DNA of 55,840 nucleotides, from the NCBI RefSeq assembly GCF_003951095.1, contig NZ_QXGL01000008.1, positions 1 through 55,840 of the forward strand, in the 5' to 3' direction. Of the stretch, positions 32,201 to 40,009 are shown piece by piece (within the stretch, counting starts at the first letter, position 1; every line of letters begins with the position of its first letter). A program made the translations under genes and the position numbers. The stretch is from Bifidobacterium goeldii (GTDB lineage Bacteria > Actinomycetota > Actinomycetes > Actinomycetales > Bifidobacteriaceae). The notes below the pieces were generated by a model. That model saw only the letters and a program-made list of their open reading frames with translations, was not told the DNA's origin and ran no database searches.

Positions 32201-34525
32201 GACGCCGTCGGCCCAACCCCAGATGTCCCATGCCTTCATGCCGTCTTCGCTGGCGTAGTCGTCGGCGAGGCGGTGGTAGTGGATGGTGACGTTGATCTTG
32301 TCGGCGGTCTTCTTGTACCCGTCGGGAGCTGCAGTGAGGGTCTCATCGGGGTTAGCACCGTCAACCCAGATTTCCGCGGTACCGGTGGAACCGTCGAGCA
32401 GACGATCACCGCCGACCTTGTCCCAGCCTTCGGTGGTGACGATCGCGCCGATCTTGTTGGCTTCGTATGCGCCGTCGATGGTGGTTTCGAACACCTTACC
32501 GTAGGAGTCAGTGCCGGTGAACGCGTGCCAGGCAGCCGTGATCGACTTGCCGTCCTTGTCGGTGCCCCACATGTACACGCCGCGATTAGCGGTGGTGTCA
32601 CCGTCGGCGGGCTTGTAGTGCACGATGACCTTGGTCTTCGGCTGGTAGGAATTCACATCCTCCGGCACGCCGGCGTTGGCTTCGTGATCGGCGACTGCCG
32701 TCCAGTGGCCCTTCGCAGTGTAGTTGCCGCCGCCGTTCGGGTTATCCCAGTTCGAGCCGCCGTCAGTGAACACGTACTCGAACGACTGGCCCTTCGGGTC
32801 AACGGTGTACTTGACCCAGCCGTTGCCGGCGTCTTCCATCAGCTCGTGGCCCTGTTCGCCCCAGTTGTTGATGCCGTAATGGATATACGCCTGCTTCCAA
32901 CCGTCAGGGAGCTTGTAATAAATCGTGCGGCTGGTGTCGGTAGCAGCCTGCTCCGGGGTGTCGAACTGGCTCAGATCAGGGTCAGTTGGATCGGATGCGT
33001 TAGTGCCGGTCCACTTATCCTTGGTAGCACCCGCGTAGATTGCGATTGCGGAGTTCGCAGCGAGCGTTGCGTCGAACGTGCCATCAGCGTTGACGGTGAT
33101 GGTCTTCGAGCAGTCGCCAGCAGCGTACACGTTGCAGTATTCGCCGGCAGGCAGCGACGTCTTGAACGTCTGCTTGGAGTCCTTCGCGCTGTTGTTGAGC
33201 GCGAGGTAGCCCTTGTCGCCACGGCCGAAGCCGAGCACGTTCGTATCGTATGCCTTCCAGTTGGTCACATCGGTGCCAGCAACAGCGTTGTGGAAGCCGA
33301 TCATGCCGCGCACTGCGGTCCAACGTTCGGTGCACTGCCAAGTGCCGGAGGTCATCTTGCCGTCGGTCGGGCAGGTCTTGTCAGGCACGGAGGTTGCGGT
33401 GGCACCCGGAGCGCCGTCGTCATTGTTATCGAAGTAGTAACCGGAGAAGATGTGCGGCTGGCCGTAGTTGTAGGCGAGCATGAACGCGTTCGCCAGCAGG
33501 TACTTGGAGCCGTTCTTGTACGTCAGCGCAGACGAATTGCGCTCGGTATCCCAGTTGGTCACCCACACGGCCGCCTGGTCGGAGTCGAGCCAGCCGGTGC
33601 CGCCGATCTTGCCAAGTCCCTTGGAATCGCTGGTGATATCGGATGCGAACGCGGCAGACAGGTGCGCGTTGTAGTTAAATTCGGAGACTTTGCCGTTGCC
33701 AACATAGTTGATCGGCTGGATCGCGGCAGCCTCGGAAGCGTTGCCGATGACTTCCTGCTCGAAGAAGATGGAGTCGGCATCGCGACCGGATTTTTCGGCC
33801 AGCTTGGCCTTGATGGCAGCCACGTCTGCGTTAGCAATGTGCTTGACGGCGTCGACACGGAAGCCGTACACACCAAGCTGGAGCAGGCGGTTCATGTAGT
33901 CGGCGAGCTTGTCCTGCACGTACGGCTGGCTGGTGTCGAGATCCTGCAGGCCGGTCAGACGGCAGTTCTGCACTTCGTCAGCGTTCGTGTAGTCACCGAT
34001 GTTCTTGGTGCAGCTGTGGAAGTTTTCTTTGGTGTATGGGATTTCAGGGAAGTTGCCTTCGGAGTCGAATTTGCTGCCAGCTACGCCGGTGCCTTCAGTA
34101 CGATCGACGCCGGAGGTGTGGTTAATAACAGCATCGGCGATGACCTGCACGCCGGCGGCGTTACAGGTTTGAATCATGCTCTTGAGCTCGGCTTCAGTGC
34201 CCAGCTTGGAGTCAAACTTGTAGCTGACCGGCTGGTAGGAGGTCCACCATTCGGTGCCTTGGATGGTTTCCATCGGCGGGGAGATCTGCACATAGCCCAC
34301 ACCCTCAGGGCCGTATACGTTAGTACAGTCTGCAGCGACCGACTTCCAGTTGGTTTGGAAGGCGATTGCGATGACGTCGTTACTTTGTGAAGTGCTGGAC
34401 TGCGTCGTCTGATCCGCAGCCTGAGCATACATTGGTGGCGCAGCTAGGCCCGCTCCCCCCATCGCCAGCGCGATGCCAACTGCGGCAAGGCGTTTGGCGA
34501 ACGAACTGAATCGTTGAACGACCAT
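29231..34525 (-). CDS. apuB: Secreted amylopullulanase with two GH13 catalytic domains
   Basis: A 1764-residue extracellular enzyme. Signal peptide at about residues 1-37 (MVVQRFSSFAKRLAAVGIAL, ending near YAQAAD). Alpha-amylase GH13 domain, about 40-490: nucleophile in GFRVDAVKH (near 223), acid in FFEQEVIG (near 257), VTNWDTERN (near 325). Starch-binding and pullulanase-associated modules from about 520 to 870 (IYYKLPDGWKQAYIHYG; two KVIVHYKP/NVTIHYHR-type units). Type I pullulanase domain, about 970-1520: QNWGYDPVNYNVPEGSYSSN, nucleophile GFRFDLMGL (near 1287), acid VIGEGWDM (near 1317). Three C-terminal repeats of YRLYNPNSG-type (DUF5648-like) start near 1628, 1678 and 1725. It cuts alpha-1,4 and alpha-1,6 bonds in starch, glycogen and pullulan. 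No LPXTG motif or C-terminal membrane helix is seen; the repeats may bind the envelope. AAAGGAATCAG precedes the ATG. Confidence 0.95.
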   Translation of the reverse strand: MVVQRFSSFAKRLAAVGIALAMGGAGLAAPPMYAQAADQTTQSSTSQSNDVIAIAFQTNWKSVAADCTNVYGPEGVGYVQISPPMETIQGTEWWTSYQPVSYKFDSKLGTEAELKSMIQTCNAAGVQVIADAVINHTSGVDRTEGTGVAGSKFDSEGNFPEIPYTKENFHSCTKNIGDYTNADEVQNCRLTGLQDLDTSQPYVQDKLADYMNRLLQLGVYGFRVDAVKHIANADVAAIKAKLAEKSGRDADSIFFEQEVIGNASEAAAIQPINYVGNGKVSEFNYNAHLSAAFASDITSDSKGLGKIGGTGWLDSDQAAVWVTNWDTERNSSALTYKNGSKYLLANAFMLAYNYGQPHIFSGYYFDNNDDGAPGATATSVPDKTCPTDGKMTSGTWQCTERWTAVRGMIGFHNAVAGTDVTNWKAYDTNVLGFGRGDKGYLALNNSAKDSKQTFKTSLPAGEYCNVYAAGDCSKTITVNADGTFDATLAANSAIAIYAGATKDKWTGTNASDPTDPDLSQFDTPEQAATDTSRTIYYKLPDGWKQAYIHYGINNWGEQGHELMEDAGNGWVKYTVDPKGQSFEYVFTDGGSNWDNPNGGGNYTAKGHWTAVADHEANAGVPEDVNSYQPKTKVIVHYKPADGDTTANRGVYMWGTDKDGKSITAAWHAFTGTDSYGKVFETTIDGAYEANKIGAIVTTEGWDKVGGDRLLDGSTGTAEIWVDGANPDETLTAAPDGYKKTADKINVTIHYHRLADDYASEDGMKAWDIWGWADGVNGAAYAFSSHDDYGLIAKYTLSGSAMSMPQFIVRYGGAGWEAKDPDDNNRTIPQSAITLNADGTASAEIWLVQGDPTIYTNGTLYNAKGMIISAQVSDFNTITVKLNKAIAAKSSKAAAADDDLASKVSVDGAEVASVKADGTTLTITTKDELDVTKAYKVTVEGYGTQEVSLGAVVRSDAFDKKFAYDGDDLGANYTAEKTTFKLWAPTATKVTLRLYSGSTKADGALTKSETLDKSGDKGVWAFDIKGDLKDYAYDYELTFADGTANTSPDPYATAAVVNGERSVVLSKAEQGNAGKRMASFSKSTDAIVTEADVRDMTISPTSGVSESKRGKYLGFVEKGTTVDGKKGAAPTGVDYLKSLGVTHVQIMPVYDFGSVDESGDLSYGADGAQNWGYDPVNYNVPEGSYSSNPSDPSARVKEMKEMVKGLHDNGLYVVMDVVYNHVYNASTHAFGKTVPGYYFRYDANGNLLSNSGCGNDVASERAMARKYIVDSVTYWAKTYNVDGFRFDLMGLIDQTTMKEVRAALDKIDPSILVIGEGWDMTDALGDQETTQPNANKVPGVAFFNDSLRDAIKGSVFSDEDTGFVSGKAGKENLIATNVLGCNNSREGIDDSGHCNNGTADTNYGGADQVVQYVEIHDNLTLYDKLVKSNPNDSEETRLARAKLADSLIFLSQGITDMQFGQEFLRTKGGNGNSYNAGDAVNAIDWTRTVSQSDSVDYVKGLIALRKAIGNLHLSSYDDIAKNMTVLQQSDGVVAYQLKDSDDTYVVIFNANEATAKVSAVPAGKYTTLAADGKVTVDGGAAVTVGADGYQAGALAATVLKASKGSDKPTTPDQPSTPSTPDKPAAVKAVTVYRLYNPNSGLHHYTTSKYEYDQLGKAGWNKEGKSFKAAAKDDSNANIVPVYRVYNPNDGNHHWTMSAGERDDLVKRGWNDEGIGWYVDKTASVTVYRLYNPNSGEHLYTTNKGEYDKLGKIGWNQEEVAWQGLK

Positions 34526-34616
34526 CTGATTCCTTTCACTCTCAGCATTGAGATTTTGCAGGCTCAGCATCGTGAGAAAGTTCCCATCCCCGCGTGATTG
34601 CGCCTACATAGCTTCA

Positions 34617-34630
34617 TGACAACGTTTTCA
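34617..34630. promoter_or_regulatory. LacI-type operator in front of apuB
   Basis: TGACAACGTTTTCA: six of seven symmetric positions pair around a central CG. It lies about 90 bases upstream of the apuB start. Confidence 0.6.
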
Positions 34631-34687
34631 CATCTACCACTAATGAAACATGAAAACACAAATGACATGTTTCATTCGCGGCAAGCA

Positions 34688-34701
34688 TGCATACGTTTGC
34701 A
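34688..34701. promoter_or_regulatory. LacI-type operator between apuB and regulator gene
   Basis: TGCATACGTTTGCA: six of seven symmetric pairs. The same TGCATACGTTTGC sequence occurs upstream of malE at 44064. Confidence 0.65.
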
Positions 34702-34856
34702 ATCGCTATTACTCTCAGCCTACCACAAAAACACCATATCAACGCGCTGGCGATAGGCAACGTTTGCAGTATACTGGTACGGAATACCGAACGAGATTCA
34801 AGTCTTTGCGGGGCACATCGCGGCGCACAACCGATTTCATAACAAAGGAGACATCC

Positions 34857-35888
34857 ATGGATAAAGCAGGAATACGCGAGGTTGCGAAAGCGGCAGGTGT
34901 CTCCATTTCCACCGTATCGCGAACGTTTGCACACCCTGAGATCGTCTCCGAAAAAACGCGCCGCAAGGTGATGCAAGCCGCCGACAAACTCCACTTCAAT
35001 ATTTCCCGCTCCGCCGCAGCTCTGAAATCCGGTCAGACATTCCGCGTCGCACTGCTCATGAACGAAGAGATCACCAGCTGGTTCAACAACGAGATCTTCG
35101 CTGGCATCAACTCGATCATGCACGAAGCCGGCTACGATATCTCCATCTTCCAGCACATCGATACCGCTGAAACGCGCCGCAAATTCTTCGTAGAGATGCC
35201 AGTACGCCGCAATGTTGACGCTGTCTTCGTCGCCTCGTTCGCCATCGACGATAAGGAAGTTGAGCAGCTCAAGCGCATTAACGTGCCGATCATTGGGATC
35301 AATACACCGTCTGTGAATGGCTTCGACGCATCCGTCAGCATCGACGATGAGAACGGCATGTATAAGGCCGCACAGCACCTCATCAACCTCGGTCACCGTC
35401 ACATCGTGTACGCGTGCTCCGCTGCATCGGAGACGATGGACTCCTCGATCGACGCTCGCGGCCGTGGCTTCATTCGCGCCTGCGAAAACGCTGCCGCCAC
35501 CCGCCCGGATCTCAACTGGCAGGTGCTGACCGTGCCGCGCGGCCGCGATTTCGCTGACTCTGCACTGGCTGCCCTGCTGGCACTTGATAGCTTCCCGGAT
35601 GCGATCTGCTGCCAGATGGACATGATGGCCATCCCGCTGGTGTTGAAGCTCGAACGGTACGGTCACCGCACGCCGCGTGACTACTCGATTATTGGCTTCG
35701 ATGACAGCCCGTACGCTGACACGATTAACTTGACCACCATGCGCCAAGACCCGTTTGCTATGGGCCGCACGGCAGCGATCAAGGCAGTCAAGCTTATTAA
35801 CGGCGAACAGTTGGAAACACCGCACGAAATCGTGCAGGCACGACTGGTGCTGCGCGAATCGGACGCACTGTATCAGGCGCGTAAGTAA
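34857..35888 (+). CDS. LacI-family regulator of the maltodextrin region (MalR-like)
   Basis: A 343-residue regulator with the helix-turn-helix IREVAKAAGVSISTVSRTFA at residues 5-24, the hinge around residue 55 (NISRSAAALKSGQ), and a sugar-binding core with IIGFDDSPYADTINLTTMRQ near residue 280. The start at 34857 is set by AAAGGAG six bases upstream; the frame opens at 34650. It diverges from apuB, and repeated ACGTT-centred palindromes occur upstream of apuB, malE and the GH13 alpha-glucosidase, so control of starch and maltodextrin use is likely. The effector is probably a maltose-type sugar, by inference. Confidence 0.9.
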   Translation: MDKAGIREVAKAAGVSISTVSRTFAHPEIVSEKTRRKVMQAADKLHFNISRSAAALKSGQTFRVALLMNEEITSWFNNEIFAGINSIMHEAGYDISIFQHIDTAETRRKFFVEMPVRRNVDAVFVASFAIDDKEVEQLKRINVPIIGINTPSVNGFDASVSIDDENGMYKAAQHLINLGHRHIVYACSAASETMDSSIDARGRGFIRACENAAATRPDLNWQVLTVPRGRDFADSALAALLALDSFPDAICCQMDMMAIPLVLKLERYGHRTPRDYSIIGFDDSPYADTINLTTMRQDPFAMGRTAAIKAVKLINGEQLETPHEIVQARLVLRESDALYQARK

Positions 35889-35902
35889 ATGCGCATAATG
35901 CG

Positions 35903-35937
35903 GTGACGCTCCCCCAGTCAGCCTGCGGCTGCCAGCG
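35903..35937. repeat. Half-copy of the palindromic element shared with grpE and GH13
   Basis: GTGACGCTCCCCCAGTCAGC is identical to the antisense of the right half of the element inside the GH13 gene (44749-44768). A small hairpin (CAGCCTGCGGCTG) follows. Confidence 0.7.
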
Positions 35938-36007
35938 TCCTGCAATTACGGACAGCCTGACGGCTGACTGTTTGCTGGCTCACTATCGCTCGCTCCTCGC
36001 CTAAAAA
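35938..36007. repeat. Modular hairpin repeat, copy C
   Basis: It shares CCTGCAATTA, TGCTGGCTCACTATCGCTCG and TCGCCTAAAAAC with copy B at 12331-12404. The hairpin between the shared blocks has a different sequence (CAGCC-TGAC-GGCTG here). Confidence 0.75.
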
Positions 36008-36054
36008 CCAAAATCCTTCGGATTTTCGTCGTGGCACAGCCACTCCCCTCACCT

Positions 36055-36081
36055 ACGGACAGCCCACAGGGCTGTCCGTTT
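36055..36081 (+). terminator. Terminator downstream of the LacI regulator gene
   Basis: ACGGACAGCCC (36055-36065) pairs with GGGCTGTCCGT (36069-36079) around ACA, followed by TTAACGG. Short T-tract. Confidence 0.65.
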
Positions 36082-36181
36082 AACGGTTCGGCTGGACTGT
36101 TTTCTTAACGGCTCGGCCTAGCCGAGGGGGCCAAGGCTACCGCATCCATGTTATGTGAAGTTTGATAGTTATATTCCTATC

Positions 36182-36209
36182 CTTAGCCCCCTCAGCTGAG
36201 GGGGCTAAG
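36182..36209. repeat. Perfect 28-bp palindrome of the GRGGGGGC family
   Basis: CTTAGCCCCCTCAG and its exact complement meet with no spacer. The inner part CCCCCTCAGCTGAGGGGG is nearly identical to the left half of the element in the GH13 gene (CCCCCTCGGCTGAGGGGG). Confidence 0.8.
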
Positions 36210-36244
36210 TTATGCGCGATCCCAGTCAATGGGGCGGTGACCTC

Positions 36245-36296
36245 TGCTGACTACTCCCTATTACGCGCCACTAACCCTAAAAGGGAGTAGTCAGCA
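36245..36296 (-). terminator. Long hairpin after the traX-like gene
   Basis: TGCTGACTACTCCCT (36245-36259) pairs perfectly with 36282-36296; the stop of the traX-like gene is about 28 bases away. No T-tract follows, so termination is probable but not certain. Confidence 0.6.
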
Positions 36297-36323
36297 CAAT
36301 GTACGCATAGAGCGACAGGCAGA

Positions 36324-37094
36324 CTACAGTACAAACGCGAGTCCGATGAACAGCATTGCTGGGTAGAGCGCGTAGAACACCCACTTCGTCCACGAATGCT
36401 TGTAGCCGAGCTGGTCATTGCGGTAGTGCAGGAATGCCACACCAATACCCGGCAGAATGCACATCACTGCACCCAGCAGGCCGGCGGTAAACATCATCGT
36501 GTTCTCATGGCGACCCAAGTAGTAGAACACCAGCACAAACGCGAGCGTCAGCGCACCGCTATACATTACGCGCTGATCAACGCCAACATGCAGGAGCAAA
36601 TTCCACAGCACGCCTGCGATAACGAACAGCACCGAGACGGCCACGCGAGCCGCACCGGAGAGTCGCTTGCCAGCCCAATCCAATAGCGCAAGCACAATCA
36701 GTGCAATCAGCAGACCATACATTGGGTTTTGCGCGCTGATATCAAACCAGTGGCCAGTCATAATCCGGTCATAGGGGATTTCAGCGATCTTTGCTGCAAC
36801 GAACAATCGCGCACCGTAGCGCCACGCATCATGCGTATGCTTCCAACCTTCAACGAGTAGCCACGCGTAAATCGGAATCGCGCACCATGAGACCACATCG
36901 CTCACAACAAGGATGGTCAACGCTGTCATATTATCTGCGCTCGGCGCACCTAACAGCGCAGGAAGCAGGGTGACTGCGGCAACTGACAAGGCCATGAACA
37001 CTGCGGCGATTGTCTTGAGTCGGAATACTGACAAGCCCTTGCGCCTACGGCGGGTGGCTTCGCGCTGAGTCTTTGCCATCTCCACGTCGTTCAT
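36324..37094 (-). CDS. TraX-family membrane protein
   Basis: A 256-residue polytopic protein. The features of the TraX family are present: RLKTIAAVFMALS at the first membrane segment, the segment IPIYAWLLVEGWKHTHDAWRYGARL, and further helices up to WVFYALYPAMLFIGLAFVL at the C-terminus. TraX of plasmid F acetylates pilin; chromosomal homologues are of unknown role and may be acyltransferases. AAAGGAGCGACC precedes the ATG. It is the last gene downstream of malFG-pulA-HAD on the same strand, 46 bases after the HAD gene, so it may be transcribed with the maltodextrin genes. Why a TraX protein would belong there is unclear. Confidence 0.8.
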   Translation of the reverse strand: MNDVEMAKTQREATRRRRKGLSVFRLKTIAAVFMALSVAAVTLLPALLGAPSADNMTALTILVVSDVVSWCAIPIYAWLLVEGWKHTHDAWRYGARLFVAAKIAEIPYDRIMTGHWFDISAQNPMYGLLIALIVLALLDWAGKRLSGAARVAVSVLFVIAGVLWNLLLHVGVDQRVMYSGALTLAFVLVFYYLGRHENTMMFTAGLLGAVMCILPGIGVAFLHYRNDQLGYKHSWTKWVFYALYPAMLFIGLAFVL

Positions 37095-37140
37095 GGTCGC
37101 TCCTTTACCGCGTTTGTTTCATGCGATCCGTTGCGACTTC

Positions 37141-37923
37141 CTACTCAATACCAAGGAATCGCAGGATTCCAGCATAATCAGCACCTGCGAACGATTGCAC
37201 AGCGTAAGTGCTGGCTTGCGGATCAGATTGCGGCGAAATCGCCGTGCGTAAGTAGATACCGTCAATGCCCGCTGAGCGTGCACCGAGAATGTCACAGCGC
37301 TCATCATTACCGATCATCACCGCACGATCGGCAGACAATCCCTCGCGCTCGAGCGCGCGACGGAACAGTTCCGGCGACGGTTTGCGCACGCTTTCTTCAC
37401 TGGAAATAACAATGCGATCGAACAGCGCAGTCAGCCCTAGCATATCCAGTTCGGGGCGGGTATAGCAGGATTGCGCGTTGCTGACGAGGACGACGCGCAA
37501 TCCAGCGGATTTCAACACACGCAACAAGTCATCAGCACCCGGGTACAGGTGAATCATGCGCGTGCTGGCATGGCGAAATGTCCACGCGGCTTTGCGTGCG
37601 GCTGTATCAAGCGCATCAGCGTCCACGCCAGCCTGCGCACAGAGCACGCGATAAGCCGGGAGCATATCCGGTTCGAAATACTCAGATGCTGGCGAACCAG
37701 CTGCGTCCTCACGCAGGTTTGTATCGCGCATCGCCTGTGCAAAGCGAGCGCGCAGTGCAGCAAGATCTGCATTGCGCGCGTCATCATGGCCTTCCCCCGC
37801 AACATGCAGCTGCGCGCGCAACGCTTCCCAAGCCGTATCCGACTCTTCGTCAGTGCGGATATCTACCAGCGTGCCGTACAGGTCAAAGAACACCGCATCA
37901 TACTGTCGAGAGTCGGGTAGCAT
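37141..37923 (-). CDS. HAD-superfamily hydrolase (YjjG-like)
   Basis: A 260-residue phosphatase-like protein: motif I FFDLYGTLVDI (the second Asp is replaced by Tyr, as in haloacid-dehalogenase/YjjG types), motif II VVLVSNAQ, a lysine in VRKPSPELFRRAL, and motif IV MIGNDERCDILGARSAG. The cap domain spans about residues 25-125. The likely substrate is a phosphorylated metabolite or nucleotide. The start at 37923 leaves only two bases to the pulA stop, so it is co-translated; a GTG at 37941 is an alternative that overlaps pulA. Confidence 0.85.
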   Translation of the reverse strand: MLPDSRQYDAVFFDLYGTLVDIRTDEESDTAWEALRAQLHVAGEGHDDARNADLAALRARFAQAMRDTNLREDAAGSPASEYFEPDMLPAYRVLCAQAGVDADALDTAARKAAWTFRHASTRMIHLYPGADDLLRVLKSAGLRVVLVSNAQSCYTRPELDMLGLTALFDRIVISSEESVRKPSPELFRRALEREGLSADRAVMIGNDERCDILGARSAGIDGIYLRTAISPQSDPQASTYAVQSFAGADYAGILRFLGIE

Positions 37924-37925
37924 TA

Positions 37926-39944
37926 CTAGGCTCGCTTCCACACCGTAAACGATTGTGCCGGCAGCACGAAGCAGTCAGCATCAGTGTCGATAGCCGCATG
38001 CGCAACAGCATCAGCAGTATCAGCCGTATCAGCCGTATCAGCCGTATCAGCATCGCGTGCAACGTCATAGCGCGTCGAATCGAGAACGCTATGCCATGCT
38101 GCAGCACCCGGCGCGTCAACAATCGCTTCGACTTTCACCAGCGGTACCTGCTGATCTTCGGCGTCGGGGTTCGCAAACACCGCGTACTCCCCTACAACGA
38201 AGGCCACCAGATTACCGCCCGCGTCAATCAGCCGACGGGGAGCATCAAACCAGCGCGGATCGGAACGTCGCAGCGCAATCAACGCCGTGTAATAGTCCAC
38301 CAGTCCGCCGAGTCGCACCGAACGCAGCCAATCCAGCTCGTTAATGTCGATGCCGGAATCATACGAATCCTCATCGCCGTACTTCGTGCGCGCAAACTCT
38401 TCGCCAGACAGCAGGAACGGAATGCCCGCAGACGTAAGCACCAGGCCGGCAGCAATACGCCCAGCAGCCATCATCGGCTCGCGGCGCTCATCCACCGCGT
38501 CAAAAATGCCAGAACCAATCGTGCCTTCCGGGGTCATGCTGATGCACAGCTTGTCCCACAGCGTTAGATCATCATGCGCGGAAACATACTGGATCACCTG
38601 GCCGGCCACGCCTTCGCCGCCGTTCGGTGCCGTGCGCCACGCGTTCACAGCTTGCTCAACCTTAGCTTTATGACCGGCAGCATCACCGTTCACATATCCA
38701 GGTTGTTTCACGTAGAACACATGACCCTTCACCGCGTCACGCGTACCATCGCAGAAGTGTCCAATACGGTTGGAAAGCGCTGACAAACCTTCCTTGTCAG
38801 CCAGCACCGTGCCCTCAGGTACCGCGGTCGCCGCAGCACGCCACGGTTCGCCATACATGATGATCGACTCGCCGCCATCCAGCGAATCCAACGATTCGCG
38901 CACCTGGTTCATCGTCTCGACGTCGATCAAACCCATCAAATCAAAGCGGAAACCGTCAATATGGTATTCGCGCGCCCAATAAGTCACCGATTCAACAATG
39001 AAACGGCGGAACATCGGTCGCTCAGTGGCCATATCGCAGCCGCACGCCGAACCGTTAGCCAGCGCACCATTCGCCTTGCGACGGCAGTAATACCCAGGCA
39101 CCGTGCGTTCAAACCAGTTATCAGGCGAGAACATGTGGTTGTACACCACGTCCATAATCACCTTGATACCGGCCTTGTGCAGCGCCTGAATCATCTTTTT
39201 GCATTCGCGGATACGCACCGTGCCGTCAAACGGATTCGTCGAGTATGAGCCTTCCGGCACGTTGTAGTTCACCGGGTCATACCCCCAGTTGAACTGCGGG
39301 CCAGCCGACTCGTCCACCGAACCATAGTCGTAGAACGGCAGCAGCTGCACAGCAGTGACGCCCAACGCGCGCAGGTAGGCAATACCCGTCGGGTGTTCGC
39401 CAAGCCCGTCAACGCTCGTGTTGTCATCCGTGAAGGCGAGATACTTGCCGCGATGCTCTGTGGGGAAGCCACCGTGCGGATCGTTGCTGAAATCGCCGAT
39501 ATGCGTTTCCCAGACGATCGTGTCGCGAGCAGTGGTAGCTGGGCGCTGGTCCGACTCCCAACCGTCAGGATCAGTACGTGCCAGATCAACGACCATACTG
39601 CGCCGGCCGTTTACGCCAGCTGCAGTAGCCCACGGGTCAGCGGTGCGGTTGACCGTGCCGCAAGGGAATTCAACAAGATAGTCATAGTAGACGCCATGCT
39701 TGTTATCGTCGAAGTTCAGCACCCAAGAACCGTCCATCTCACGGAACATTGGGTAGGATACGAGCGGTCGACTACCGGGCTCATCCTCGCTGCCGTGCGA
39801 GAACAGGCGAAGCGTCACTTTGCACGCCGTCGGTGCCCAGAGAGCAAACTGGGTGCCTGATGGCGAAACCACGGCACCCAGCTGCCGCTCCAAGCATGGA
39901 GGGAACGGCTCAGTGACACTCGGCTGAGTAATGGCGAGTGTCAT
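37926..39944 (-). CDS. pulA: Type I pullulanase, intracellular (GH13_14)
   Basis: A 672-residue debranching enzyme. An N-terminal CBM48-like domain (FALWAPTACKVTLRLFS) is followed by the catalytic barrel: LPFYDYGSVDESAG, NWGYDPVNYNVPEGSYSTNP (the YNWGYDP signature), nucleophile in HIDGFRFDLMGLID, acid in SIIMYGEPWRA, and SAHDDLTLWDKL. It hydrolyses alpha-1,6 branches in the cytoplasm; there is no signal peptide. It resembles the C-terminal half of the amylopullulanase, including the shared PVNYNVPEGSYS motif. AAAGGAAAACAAT precedes the start. Near residue 640 four 9-base repeats encode (DTA)n. It sits after malG and before a HAD gene. Confidence 0.93.
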   Translation of the reverse strand: MTLAITQPSVTEPFPPCLERQLGAVVSPSGTQFALWAPTACKVTLRLFSHGSEDEPGSRPLVSYPMFREMDGSWVLNFDDNKHGVYYDYLVEFPCGTVNRTADPWATAAGVNGRRSMVVDLARTDPDGWESDQRPATTARDTIVWETHIGDFSNDPHGGFPTEHRGKYLAFTDDNTSVDGLGEHPTGIAYLRALGVTAVQLLPFYDYGSVDESAGPQFNWGYDPVNYNVPEGSYSTNPFDGTVRIRECKKMIQALHKAGIKVIMDVVYNHMFSPDNWFERTVPGYYCRRKANGALANGSACGCDMATERPMFRRFIVESVTYWAREYHIDGFRFDLMGLIDVETMNQVRESLDSLDGGESIIMYGEPWRAAATAVPEGTVLADKEGLSALSNRIGHFCDGTRDAVKGHVFYVKQPGYVNGDAAGHKAKVEQAVNAWRTAPNGGEGVAGQVIQYVSAHDDLTLWDKLCISMTPEGTIGSGIFDAVDERREPMMAAGRIAAGLVLTSAGIPFLLSGEEFARTKYGDEDSYDSGIDINELDWLRSVRLGGLVDYYTALIALRRSDPRWFDAPRRLIDAGGNLVAFVVGEYAVFANPDAEDQQVPLVKVEAIVDAPGAAAWHSVLDSTRYDVARDADTADTADTADTADAVAHAAIDTDADCFVLPAQSFTVWKRA
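38017..38052 (-). repeat. Nine-base tandem repeat coding (DTA)n in pulA
   Basis: Four consecutive copies of GTATCAGCC (the last GTATCAGCA). The reading frame is kept because the unit is nine bases; the number of DTA units near the C-terminus may vary between strains. Confidence 0.85.
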
Positions 39945-39963
39945 ATTGTTTTCCTTTGTTGTA

Positions 39964-39992
39964 GAGGCCCTTGGCCTTGGCTCAGGGGCCTC
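39964..39992 (-). terminator. Hairpin after malG
   Basis: GAGGCCC (39964-39970) pairs with GGGCCTC (39986-39992). It lies between the malG stop and pulA start; no T-tract, so it may only attenuate. Confidence 0.4.
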
Positions 39993-40009
39993 ACTACACT
40001 ACGGACTAA

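Larger units (their letters stand above)
34526..34856. other. Divergent promoter region apuB / lacI-type regulator
   Basis: 330 bases between the two divergent starts. It contains at least two LacI-type operators (34617-34630, 34688-34701) and a damaged third (GCAACGTTTGCAGT near 34758). AAAGGAG for the regulator gene is at 34844. Confidence 0.7.
35889..36323. other. Repeat-filled intergenic region after the LacI gene
   Basis: About 435 bases with no gene. In order: a half-copy of the palindromic element also found in grpE and GH13 (35903-35937), a modular hairpin repeat (35938-36007), a terminator (36055-36079), a perfect palindrome (36182-36209) and a long hairpin (36245-36296). Confidence 0.7.

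Noticed and set aside
31694..34390. Long 898-codon plus-strand frame
   Set aside because: It is the exact antisense of the amylopullulanase gene, which has clear catalytic motifs, signal peptide and ribosome binding site. The antisense product has no recognisable domain.
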